Below, one piece after another: positions 1 through 8,543 of a DNA stretch of 64,000 bases. The first letter of the stretch is position 1, and each line of letters starts with the position of its first letter. A model generated the notes under the pieces. It did no database searches, was not told where the DNA came from, and saw nothing but the letters and a program-made list of their open reading frames with translations. The translations under genes were made by a program, and so were the position numbers. Source of the DNA: Eremothecium cymbalariae DBVPG#7215 (taxonomy: Eukaryota; Ascomycota; Saccharomycetes; Saccharomycetales; Saccharomycetaceae); NCBI RefSeq assembly GCF_000235365.1, contig NC_016451.1, positions 1,116,001 to 1,180,000 on the forward strand. Direction: 5' to 3'.

Positions 1-312
1 GGTATAGTATTCTGCTTTGTGTGCCGTGGCGCCAAAAACGTCAGTGGATGATTTAGTGAAAAATGTACTAGACTAATTAAAAAGTTGAAAAGAGAATTGA
101 ATTATATATGATATTTATTTTAATTAGAGTTGGAGAGGTTTTTTAAAGTTGCATCTAGTTTTTTATTCTTCATTGTAGAAAAGATATCACACACAAAACG
201 TGCAGTAGTAGTTCGTGAACAAAAGGTAGCTACTGCGTCAAGCTCAACAGTGAGGGTTTAATTTAATATAAAATAACAAAACTAATACCATACCAAATAT
301 TCTCTAAACTAA
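1..312. other. Intergenic, left edge of window
   Basis: No coding potential was seen on either strand. The stretch is AT-rich and lies directly upstream of the small ORF at 313, so it probably carries that ORF's promoter if the ORF is real. No tRNA or repeat is visible. The neighbour to the left lies outside the window. Confidence 0.5.
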
Positions 313-912
313 ATGTCCAATGTAAATTGTTACTTCCACTCTGAAATTCAGACGATGATTGATATGCAGCGGTTTAAAAAGCTGTACCAGAAATGGAATC
401 CGAGGACTAAGATAGAAAATGGTCTAACGATTGCTATGTATTCGAAATCTCTGAAGGACAAGTGGAGTCACGACACTTGCCAAATTGATTCGTTGTTCGA
501 GTTAATGGATATCAAATCTGCCGGTCATCAGTCTATCAACGGAATTTCACCTTGTTCTCTGGAGACACCAGTGGTTAGCTACAGCTGTTCACCTCCTCCC
601 TGCAGAGGTAGATTAGTCGAACCGGTAATTCATCAAGATGATAGGAGTGGTAAGAAGTTTAAAAAACTTTGGCATATATTTAGAAAAACAAAGGGATATT
701 GTCAACCTCAAGAGCAATTGGGAGATGTTGGAGCCATTGAACCACAAATAATATCAGGATATAAAGGAAGCTCAGGAGTTCAAGATACGCTGCATCAATC
801 ACCAGCTAGGATGATGACACATCATTCTCTGCAAAAAACACATAGATATCATCGATCCTCTCACTACAAGAACAAATTGAAAGGTGACGCTAATAATTCA
901 AGCACTTACTAA
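313..912 (+). CDS. Hypothetical protein, 199 aa
   Basis: An uninterrupted ATG-to-stop frame of 199 codons that I do not recognise. The predicted protein is basic and rich in His, Lys, Ser and Gln. It has a Cys/Pro cluster near residues 92-98 (SCSPPPC), a basic aromatic stretch KKFKKLWHIFRKTKGY near residues 115-130, and a His/Ser/Arg-rich C-terminus. There is no signal peptide or membrane segment. In S. cerevisiae the genes beside IZH1 and IZH4 on this side are the PKH1 and PKH2 kinases, and this is neither. It could be a fast-evolving or lineage-specific gene, or a chance frame. Its length and the clean intergenic space on both sides favour a gene. No function is proposed. Confidence 0.5.
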   Translation: MSNVNCYFHSEIQTMIDMQRFKKLYQKWNPRTKIENGLTIAMYSKSLKDKWSHDTCQIDSLFELMDIKSAGHQSINGISPCSLETPVVSYSCSPPPCRGRLVEPVIHQDDRSGKKFKKLWHIFRKTKGYCQPQEQLGDVGAIEPQIISGYKGSSGVQDTLHQSPARMMTHHSLQKTHRYHRSSHYKNKLKGDANNSSTY

Positions 913-1645
913 AAACTCCTCATAATTAATATATTATATATATAAAAAAAACGGACAGAACAACATTTACCGGTAACAAAGAACTTTTCATAAATCTGTC
1001 CCTATGAGGGATTCGTGTTCGCCAATCATCACCTAAGTGATCTTCGACAGTTTTAGTGGTGAGCAACGTCAGCTTTTCTTGTTATTCAACAAAGCGTGCA
1101 AAAGGACTGACATTGCTAGCTGAAAAACAGTCTTCCAACTTAAAAAATCTATTATAGAAATTTGTGTAATAATATGAATACCATTAATAACATAGAGCCC
1201 TTAGAGAGTAACTTGCGCTTAGTATTTACGCTGCCACTTCTTGATATTTCTAGTAATGTTACACAGCAAAAGGTCCTGTTTGTACACTCTTGTAACTCTA
1301 AATATTTTCATTTTCAGAAATAGTTTCTAACAAAAAAGAAATCTTGCGCATTGGTGCATAAAACGAGGAAGTGCATACCTATTTATATCATTGCGCCGTT
1401 TCAGCAGTGATTATCAATCACTTTTGCAGTTGTGGCAGACTGCCAAGAAAATTGTGTTGTCTTAGTCGTCTTTCTCTGACGCATTTTGAAGTGTTTGAGT
1501 TTGCTAGTGACTTAGAGTATATAATATTGGTGACTAAGAATATAATATTATTGTGAACTCCCATCACAACTTCAGATCGGATAATAATTAAGTTCAGCAC
1601 CAGTACTGGTACTGGTACTAAATCAAAAAAGTTCCTGGTTATTGC
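913..1645. other. Intergenic region upstream of IZH
   Basis: About 730 bp without a convincing gene. Two short overlapping frames on opposite strands (about 1371-1687) have no recognisable content. A short alternating GTACTG repeat lies at 1602-1619, and TATAATATT occurs twice near 1515-1550. I looked for the Zap1 zinc-response element expected of IZH1/IZH4-type genes (ACCTTNAAGGT) and found no good match. No tRNA or snoRNA was recognised. Confidence 0.5.
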
Positions 1646-2563
1646 ATGAAGACTTCTGGATTTGTAGAAAGCCGAAGATGTGGTCACAAGAAAAATTTCA
1701 ATAGAAGATTATATTCCTTTGATGAATTACCCGAGTGGCAGAAGGATAATGAACTTATTAGGATGGGTTATGTTCGGGAAACTAATTCATTTTTGGAATG
1801 TTTAAAATCAATGACATATTTCAATAATGAGTCTGTTAATATATACACACATCTAGTACCCAGTGTCACATACTTTATTCTATTATTGTTGTTTGTTGAT
1901 TTGGTTGTGACCCCAATGTTTCCTGGAACCACCATGCGTGAGTACATTATGATTGACTTTTATTTGTTTGGCGTATTTGTGTGTTTGATGTGCAGTACTT
2001 GTTTTCACTGCTTGAAGCAACATTCAGAGTCACATAATCGAATCTGGTCAAAAGTTGATTACATTGGGATCATCGTTCAAATCACGAGCTCAATTGTTTC
2101 AATATTGTATTATGGATTTTACGACCACATCAGTCACATTAAATGGCTTAGTGTATTGACACTGACATTGGGAGTATGTTGCGTTACATTTGTATTAAAT
2201 GATAGGTTTAACGCCATAGATTACAGACTTTTAAGAGCAATATTTTTCACCGTATTCGGTTTTAGTGGCGTAGTCCCAGTGCTCATTGGCATTTACCAGT
2301 TTGGTTTAATCGAATGGCTTGCCCGAATACAACTTAAATTTGTCCTAGCTGGAACTATCTTCTACATCTTTGGAGCTCTAATATACGGATTTCGAATCCC
2401 AGAGGCTTTAGCCCCCGGAAAGTTTGATTTTATTGGTCATTCACATCAAATTTTCCATCTTCTGGTTGTGTTAGGTTCCATTTGTCATTTCAGAGCTGTC
2501 ATTGGTTCATATGTCTTCATGCGAACAGGTAAAAACTACCCAGGACTATTAATGATTATTTGA
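1646..2563 (+). CDS. IZH1: IZH-family PAQR membrane protein (IZH1/IZH4 type)
   Basis: A 305-residue seven-helix protein of the haemolysin III / PAQR family. In yeast the Izh proteins affect zinc and sterol homeostasis and act as receptor-like enzymes in membranes. The N-terminus reads DELPEWQKDNELIRMGYV, the Izh signature. It is followed by NESVNIYTHL before helix 1, FHCLKQHSE after helix 2, and GHSHQIFHLLVVLGSICH at the last helices. These supply the conserved Ser/His/His metal-site residues of the family. Length matches S. cerevisiae Izh1 (316 aa) and Izh4 (312 aa). The neighbours MZM1 (YDR493W) and TPT1 (YOL102C) are those of IZH1 and IZH4 respectively, so this is the single pre-duplication copy of that pair. 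The symbol could equally be IZH4. The start is the first ATG of the frame. Confidence 0.88.
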   Translation: MKTSGFVESRRCGHKKNFNRRLYSFDELPEWQKDNELIRMGYVRETNSFLECLKSMTYFNNESVNIYTHLVPSVTYFILLLLFVDLVVTPMFPGTTMREYIMIDFYLFGVFVCLMCSTCFHCLKQHSESHNRIWSKVDYIGIIVQITSSIVSILYYGFYDHISHIKWLSVLTLTLGVCCVTFVLNDRFNAIDYRLLRAIFFTVFGFSGVVPVLIGIYQFGLIEWLARIQLKFVLAGTIFYIFGALIYGFRIPEALAPGKFDFIGHSHQIFHLLVVLGSICHFRAVIGSYVFMRTGKNYPGLLMII

Positions 2564-2869
2564 TTTTTGTTTACATTTCTTGATATTTTTATTCGTATCC
2601 ATCAATTGAACTATCTCCCCAATACTGTATAGCCGTTCTAGACAAATCTTGCCCCATTCTATATCATGTTTATTTTATTTTACATTTAGAAATCCCGTTT
2701 TCCTTTTATTTACTGTACGGCTGTCATCGATCCAACCGTCCTGACATTTAAAGAAAAATGAAAATTATGTAGAAGTTAGTCCAGATACATAAGTGATATT
2801 TATAACTATAATACAGATAATACCGGATATTGGCCAAGTTTATCCATCTTTAGAGCGTTAGAACATCAT

Positions 2870-3240
2870 ATGAGTACAGCTATCAAGGCTTTGGCAGCTT
2901 ACAGAAATGGGCTTAGAGCTGCCAAGGTTGCTTTTCGTGATGACCTGCAGATGCTACAAGCAGCAAGACAACAGATGAAAGAGGGTATGAGAAACCCTCC
3001 AAACCCAGAATTGCCAGCTGAAGAACAGATCCAGCTGATGAACGATGTTGCGCTGATTCTTAGAAGAAATGTTGTACAAGGAAAGAAAAACACGATTCGA
3101 ACGTCTATAAGTTGAACATACATAAGGAAACCGAGCTTGGTGATAACATGTCTATTAAAAAGCCCAAGAAGACCCTAATGACGAAGGGAAATAGCGGTGG
3201 TTGTTGCGGTGGTGGTGGTGGTCAGAGGTTACAGAAATGA
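2870..3240 (+). CDS. MZM1: Mzm1-like LYR protein, complex III assembly; frameshifted
   Basis: Mzm1 is a mitochondrial matrix LYR-family chaperone that stabilises the Rieske protein Rip1 before it enters the bc1 complex. Residues 1-72 match the family: an LAAYRNGLRAAK LYR-type start, then PPNPELPAEEQIQ and LRRNVVQGKK. The open frame then stops early at 3115 after 81 codons. The expected continuation, LNIHKETELGDN, is present just downstream in another frame and runs to a TGA at 3238-3240. The frames join if one A is missing from the A5 run at 3086-3090. Repaired length would be about 123 aa, the same as S. cerevisiae Mzm1. The tail ends in a Gly-rich stretch with two Cys. Either an assembly error or a real mutation is possible. 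MZM1 sits next to IZH, as YDR493W does. Confidence 0.8.
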
Positions 3241-3569
3241 GGACCTTGTTTAGCGACCTCAACGATGTCAATGTGTGGGGACTTTATTTAAAGATATGTT
3301 TGTAGGTTAGATTTTAAAGCTGTATATATTCTTAAGGCAAAAGGGTTTTTGTTTTATGAGGATGGAGGTATGTGGTAGTTAATCAAGTTTTTTGAAGCCT
3401 TTAGGGAGGAGTAGGGTTGTTGATGGCCATGGTACCGAATCTATATATATATATATATATATATATCTGTGATGCTGAAAATTTAGTACAAAGCATCACG
3501 TAAATGACTGGTTGAGCCTTGTTACTCCTGAAGGGCACCATAGAACAACCACTAACTTAAGACGCAAGA
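3241..3569. other. Intergenic region, TPT1 promoter with TA repeat
   Basis: About 330 bp between MZM1 and TPT1, with no coding potential. It contains the TA dinucleotide run at 3441-3467, about 100 bp before the TPT1 ATG. This is a likely nucleosome-poor promoter element. No other motif was recognised. Confidence 0.5.
3441..3467. repeat. (TA)n microsatellite
   Basis: An uninterrupted TA dinucleotide run of about 13 units upstream of TPT1. It is likely polymorphic in length. Confidence 0.9.
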
Positions 3570-4262
3570 ATGTCTAGCGGCGCTACTCAAAAGAGAGATA
3601 TTCTAATCAGTAAAGCGCTTTCATATCTTCTCAGGCATCATGCTGTTAGAGAGAATCTACCCATTGACTTAAACGGATACGTCCTAGTGAAAGATATTCT
3701 CACCCACAATAGATTGAAAACGCATAAATGCACGGTTCAGGACATCCGCCGCATAGTTGAAAGTAACGATAAGAGGAGATTTCATATCAAAGTGTCGGAA
3801 GAAGGTGAAGAAAGTATATGTGCAACTCAAGGTCATTCAATTCCACACATAGTGCCATCTAACGATTTGCTGGAAAGGATTTCAACAATAGAGCAGTTAC
3901 CGACACAACTAATACATGGCACCACAGTTCAAAATTGCGGTCTAATTTTGGAATCAGGTTTTATTAAACGTATGAAGAGAAACCATGTCCATCTTTCACC
4001 AGGAGTTACTGGTCAGGATAAACAAGTTATAAGTGGTATGCGTGCTTCAAGCACAGTACATATCTATTTGAACATGGCAAACCTGCTAGACAAGTTGCAA
4101 CTATTCAGGTCTAAAAATAACGTATATCTAACCCCAAATGACGTCCCTGTTGAACTCTTTGAAAAGATCGTGATTCAGAGTAAAAAGGTCAGCGATATTA
4201 GTACCAATAAGCTAATTGCTGAGTTGGAAAGAATGCATATCCCATACGAAACCAGTAAATAA
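3570..4262 (+). CDS. TPT1: tRNA 2'-phosphotransferase
   Basis: Tpt1 removes the 2'-phosphate left at the tRNA splice junction, transferring it to NAD+ to give ADP-ribose 1''-2'' cyclic phosphate. It is the last step of tRNA splicing. The 230-residue protein has exactly the S. cerevisiae length. The KptA/TPT1 fold is clear: ISKALSYLLRHHA at the N-terminus with the catalytic Arg22-His23 pair, LPIDLNGYVLVKDIL, the IHGTT motif and HVHLSPG in the NAD-binding half. It lies between MZM1 and RSM28, combining YOL102C with YDR493W and YDR494W neighbours. The ATG at 3570 starts right at the conserved region, so the start is well set. Confidence 0.95.
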   Translation: MSSGATQKRDILISKALSYLLRHHAVRENLPIDLNGYVLVKDILTHNRLKTHKCTVQDIRRIVESNDKRRFHIKVSEEGEESICATQGHSIPHIVPSNDLLERISTIEQLPTQLIHGTTVQNCGLILESGFIKRMKRNHVHLSPGVTGQDKQVISGMRASSTVHIYLNMANLLDKLQLFRSKNNVYLTPNDVPVELFEKIVIQSKKVSDISTNKLIAELERMHIPYETSK

Positions 4263-4506
4263 TCAAATATAATTCCAAAAGAACCTTCAATATAGTTATC
4301 TCAATGCATTAGATAGATATATCTTCAAGCAATTGATCGCTAAACTTCGCTACGCTCTTTTATATGTGGTCACATGTATCTTGAGATGAGTTTGTTAAAT
4401 CACAGAAAACGTATTGAAAAATTTTTGAAGCTCAAATCCGCTGAACTATCACATCAAGTTCATTAAACGAAAAGTGTACCCAAAAACTACTGGTTCCAAT
4501 CTTAGG

Positions 4507-5481
4507 ATGCTGCGTTCAACGTTTTCGCACATCTCTAAGAGATTCAGTAGTAGCAAGGTTTCCTCTGAATATTTGCAGAGCCTTTTACAACGTGTCCAAG
4601 AAGTCAAGATCCTTTCTCATAGAAATTTGGACAATAGATCCAGAAACAGACCTCAAAAGGCAAGTTCTCAGGGTAATACTAGACCAAGGAAACCTAGGAA
4701 CCATATGAACCATGCTAACCTGAAGTCGCAAACTGGCAGGAATATTATTTCTACGTCTAAAGTTAATTCGAGCGTTAAACGTAGAAGTCCAAAACTGAAG
4801 GAATATGCTGATAACAATAACATATATAATGATTTGGTTAGCAATATTAGTGACAAGGCTCGGAAAACATCTGCCCATGGTAAACAGGTTAAAAGCTCCG
4901 GGAAAATGTCTAAAAAAACCGTTCCAGGATTAATAATGAAGAAGCAGAATGTTAATAATGAGCTTCAAATGTTTTCTCATTCTGAGAACTATTGTCCAAG
5001 TGTTCCAACACGGTTATCCTTATTGAAATATATGCCAAATTTGGGTATTAATTACTCGTCTAAATTAACAAATTATGCTGTTGAAAGTCTGAAAGAGTCT
5101 AGATTTCCATTCCATAGGCCTTTTAACAGTGGTATGTCTTCGACTGATCAAGGTAGTATTACGAACGAAAGAGTGATTTTAAAGCCACAAGATAACGGCA
5201 TGGTGAAACTAGACAAAGAACCACTAACGGAAAACTTCAAAGTTCCTTTAGATTATGAGTATTTAAAAAGTTTTGTTAAGGGCAGATATGAAGAATTGGA
5301 TCCGTATACCGCGGATGCATTTGCAGAAATAGTGAATACCAAGAGTAGGCAAAAAGAACTGTTAGCCAATAGTGAAATCGTTAGGCTTAGCGTACAACAA
5401 AGTAATATGAAGGTCGATCAGAGAAAGTTATTGTTTGAAGTCTGTAGTGGACTTAAAAAGGTTTCAGCACTGAAACAGTAA
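4507..5481 (+). CDS. RSM28: Mitochondrial small-subunit ribosomal protein Rsm28
   Basis: Rsm28 is a dispensable yeast-specific protein of the mitochondrial 37S subunit that supports translation initiation. The call rests on position (directly after MZM1/TPT1 and convergent with VPS3, as YDR494W is) and on protein character. The product has 324 residues against 361 in S. cerevisiae. It starts MLRSTFSHISKRFSSSK, a basic, Ser-rich mitochondrial presequence without acidic residues, and is very Lys/Arg/Asn-rich through residues 30-170. A better-ordered C-terminal half includes VPLDYEYLKSFVKGRYEELDP. The frame extends upstream to 4474, but only through a GTG, so the ATG at 4507 is taken as the start; it also gives the presequence. 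Confidence 0.8.
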   Translation: MLRSTFSHISKRFSSSKVSSEYLQSLLQRVQEVKILSHRNLDNRSRNRPQKASSQGNTRPRKPRNHMNHANLKSQTGRNIISTSKVNSSVKRRSPKLKEYADNNNIYNDLVSNISDKARKTSAHGKQVKSSGKMSKKTVPGLIMKKQNVNNELQMFSHSENYCPSVPTRLSLLKYMPNLGINYSSKLTNYAVESLKESRFPFHRPFNSGMSSTDQGSITNERVILKPQDNGMVKLDKEPLTENFKVPLDYEYLKSFVKGRYEELDPYTADAFAEIVNTKSRQKELLANSEIVRLSVQQSNMKVDQRKLLFEVCSGLKKVSALKQ

Positions 5482-5638
5482 TCTCTATTTATACCTTGCA
5501 GAAATACACACTGGAATGCCTCATTATCTTGTACATATAAATATCATATATATATACTTATCTAAAGCTCCAAATATATATACTTAATGAACTCATTGAA
5601 GTATAAAGGGTTTTATCGACATGTACACTTTTAGTAAT

Positions 5639-8341
5639 CTAACTCTCTTGAGCTGATTTTAGTTTCTTGATGATATTTTCAATCTCATTAATATTATGTT
5701 TTAATAGCGATTTTTTAATCTCCTGCTGCGTTGTTTTTTGATGGTATTTTCTAAAGATAGGAAATATGATTTCGAAAAACGATTCAAATTGATAATCCTG
5801 AGGTATTAGTAAAATTATTTCGGTTAAAATTGTTGAATTGGTTATGCTTTTTATCTTTCTTTCCAAGTACTTACGCAATATCGACCCATCTGTTGAGATT
5901 TCCAAGTAAGAATGCATAATAAATACGAAATTATCCTCAGAAACGAGGGATTCGACGGCTACAAAATCATTTAATGTTAAAAACAATTTTAACATATCCT
6001 CATTAGATATATGCGGTTTCAAGTCTTCGAATGTAAAAAATAAAAGAATCAATATGTTACTGATATCAATGGCCGAAAGCTTGTCATAAGTGGTATCTTT
6101 ATCATATGATAGATTAATTATCTTTTCCCTTAAACTCATAAATTTCATAAATTTGGGGTCATACTTCAATTTAGTTTCCAAATATACTGCAATTGTCGGT
6201 TTCAGATAGTTTAATTCTTGAGAATAACTTGTAGTCATGATTGCAAGATCATTCCATAGATCATTTTCTGCCATACACTCTTGAAGTTGCGCAATATAAT
6301 AATCCAATAAAAAGGCGGCATCAGTTGCATCAGTTGCACCTATCTTTTCAAGAATTGTAACTTTGGTATGCCCGTTTGAGACTTCACGAATTAAGGATTT
6401 AGGATCAATTTTTCCTAACTCAAAAACCTTGATTAAAAAGTCCATCACTTTCTTCTGTTTGTTATCATCCATATCAGTATTTAGTATATTAATAATATCA
6501 GTTTTCAATCCCACTTCTTTATACTCCCTATTTCGCTGAAGGTTCTTAAAATTCTCAAATATGAATCGAACAGTATCCAGCTCATCTCCATTATTTCTGT
6601 ATATATCCAAACATTGATGTAAAGAACCAAGCTTTTTGTAAATTTCAAGCAGAGTTTTGGAATGGTTTCTTGTATCTAACTCCAAAAACTCTGCGATTGT
6701 TGATAGACTACCTTCATTAAAGGTATCGATAAGTATTTCTTTATCATGTTTTAAATCATCAGCTAAGAATATCATATCGAATGAAAGCAAAATGTTTTCA
6801 GCGTCTTTTATACCGTTCGCATATTTATTCTTTAATTCCTGATAAACTTTTCTAAGTACGCTAATTGAATTTTCAAATTTATTAATCAATTTTAATTTCA
6901 CCATTTCAGCCACTAAGTTGTTAAGACCTTTGTTAATCCAAAGATCCCCATAGATCCTAAACCCGTTCACGTATAAGAATAATCGCATATCAACATATTC
7001 AACAAATTCACACCACCTAACTGCTAAGCCAGTAGTTATAGCATCACAATGAAGCATTTCTAATAAGAGTAACATTGTTTCGAGATATGATTTTTCGACT
7101 TCTTGATACTTTGATCCCACAACATAATTTCTCAAAAACGAGGCGATTGATTTCATAGATCCTTCATCGAAACTATCAAATTGCAATATTTCCGGCTTCA
7201 GTTGTAATAAATGTAATCCACACGAATCAAATAGCGCTAACGAGGTTGTTTCTTTAAAAATTTTAGCCATGTATATTTTTTCATTTTCCATTCTAAATTC
7301 AGGATTCACAGAAACCAATGGGACCAGTCGCAACTTCTCAACAACTTGATCTCTATAAATTGAGTTCGGTATATCAAATGATTTTGATAATTTGACCACT
7401 CCAATAGCCAAAGAACGATAGGCTATCTTTTGTATTAGTCCTATTTCCGAATTGGGTTGAATTTTGTAAATATAGGTTCCAGTTTCACCAAAATCTGCGA
7501 ATATGTATGGCAATTCCACAACAACGTTATTCGGATAATGTTCAAGTACAACAGTTCCCTTTGTAATATCCCCTAATTGATTCACAATCAGCGCCATTGC
7601 CTGCTCATTTTGAGAAGAACCGCATGCCATTAAGAACTCTGTTTCACTAAATTTCACTATAATTGGACGTAGTTTATTCTCTCCCTCTGTCACATAAAAT
7701 AATGGAACTCTCGATTTGCCCCTTAAATCAATCAGTTCATATATTTTATCTCTTACAGTCATCAAATATTGATCTTTGACCTCTATTTTATCCACACCTT
7801 TAAAATTATAACTCATTAATCTGGTCATAGCAGTTCCTGATATATTTGCTAAAAATATTTTATCCTTCTTCGCAATATAGACATTGTAAGCACTATGGGT
7901 TTCTGAAAATTCGAAGACTGTGAAGTCAGTAACACCTTCTATAGTCTTTATATTTGGAACAGGTGCGAATTCAGGCAATAGATACAACTTCAGTTGATCC
8001 TTTGACTGAATCAAAGCTCTTTCAACAATTGGAAGTAATATAATCTTAGTAATCGGATCATCTAGTTCGGTATTGAATTTGGTTCGAGATACGAGGACAT
8101 AATTGAATGGTTCCAATTCAAAATAATGGAGCAATTCACCTGTAATTGTTCCAACATAAATGTTCTCATGGTAAGCTTCAAAACATGTATATATAAGGTC
8201 AGTGGGAAGTTGTTTAATCAATGGATATGCATAAAATGGACCATCTCCCATATCTAAGGGACTATCTTTCTTGCCTTCGAAATGAAGATCATGGTCTTGT
8301 TGTTGACTGTCCACATTCTGGGTCGATTCATTTTCAGACAT
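5639..8341 (-). CDS. VPS3: CORVET tethering subunit Vps3
   Basis: Vps3 is the Vps21 (Rab5)-binding subunit of the CORVET tether and is needed for vacuolar protein sorting at the endosome. The 900-residue protein is somewhat shorter than S. cerevisiae Vps3 (1011 aa). The N-terminal half (about residues 35-330) has the beta-rich, propeller-like character of the family, including PTDLIYTCFEAYHENIYVGT. The remainder is helical repeat, with the Lys-rich tail NINEIENIIKKLKSAQ. I saw no clear catalytic motif, as expected for a scaffold. Identity is supported by position between RSM28 and PUF6, in the same orientation as YDR495C. The ATG at 8341 is the first in frame. Confidence 0.88.
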   Translation of the reverse strand: MSENESTQNVDSQQQDHDLHFEGKKDSPLDMGDGPFYAYPLIKQLPTDLIYTCFEAYHENIYVGTITGELLHYFELEPFNYVLVSRTKFNTELDDPITKIILLPIVERALIQSKDQLKLYLLPEFAPVPNIKTIEGVTDFTVFEFSETHSAYNVYIAKKDKIFLANISGTAMTRLMSYNFKGVDKIEVKDQYLMTVRDKIYELIDLRGKSRVPLFYVTEGENKLRPIIVKFSETEFLMACGSSQNEQAMALIVNQLGDITKGTVVLEHYPNNVVVELPYIFADFGETGTYIYKIQPNSEIGLIQKIAYRSLAIGVVKLSKSFDIPNSIYRDQVVEKLRLVPLVSVNPEFRMENEKIYMAKIFKETTSLALFDSCGLHLLQLKPEILQFDSFDEGSMKSIASFLRNYVVGSKYQEVEKSYLETMLLLLEMLHCDAITTGLAVRWCEFVEYVDMRLFLYVNGFRIYGDLWINKGLNNLVAEMVKLKLINKFENSISVLRKVYQELKNKYANGIKDAENILLSFDMIFLADDLKHDKEILIDTFNEGSLSTIAEFLELDTRNHSKTLLEIYKKLGSLHQCLDIYRNNGDELDTVRFIFENFKNLQRNREYKEVGLKTDIINILNTDMDDNKQKKVMDFLIKVFELGKIDPKSLIREVSNGHTKVTILEKIGATDATDAAFLLDYYIAQLQECMAENDLWNDLAIMTTSYSQELNYLKPTIAVYLETKLKYDPKFMKFMSLREKIINLSYDKDTTYDKLSAIDISNILILLFFTFEDLKPHISNEDMLKLFLTLNDFVAVESLVSEDNFVFIMHSYLEISTDGSILRKYLERKIKSITNSTILTEIILLIPQDYQFESFFEIIFPIFRKYHQKTTQQEIKKSLLKHNINEIENIIKKLKSAQES

Positions 8342-8543
8342 GCTTCGAAGAGAACCCAGGAAAGCTCTTCCTTATTCTGGCATCCTTCAAAGATGGAGGT
8401 AGTTATTATTACATCTGTTATTTGGCCTTTTCTTCATTTGATATATCACGTGACACAAACTCCCATGAGAGGCCGGACACTATTCATATGGAAGAATCAC
8501 TTGAAATAGTTATATATATATGTAGATGCAAAGGGTTAATTAT

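Noticed and set aside
1371..1687. Two overlapping frames upstream of IZH
   Set aside because: No recognisable content, on opposite strands of the same DNA, and next to a promoter.
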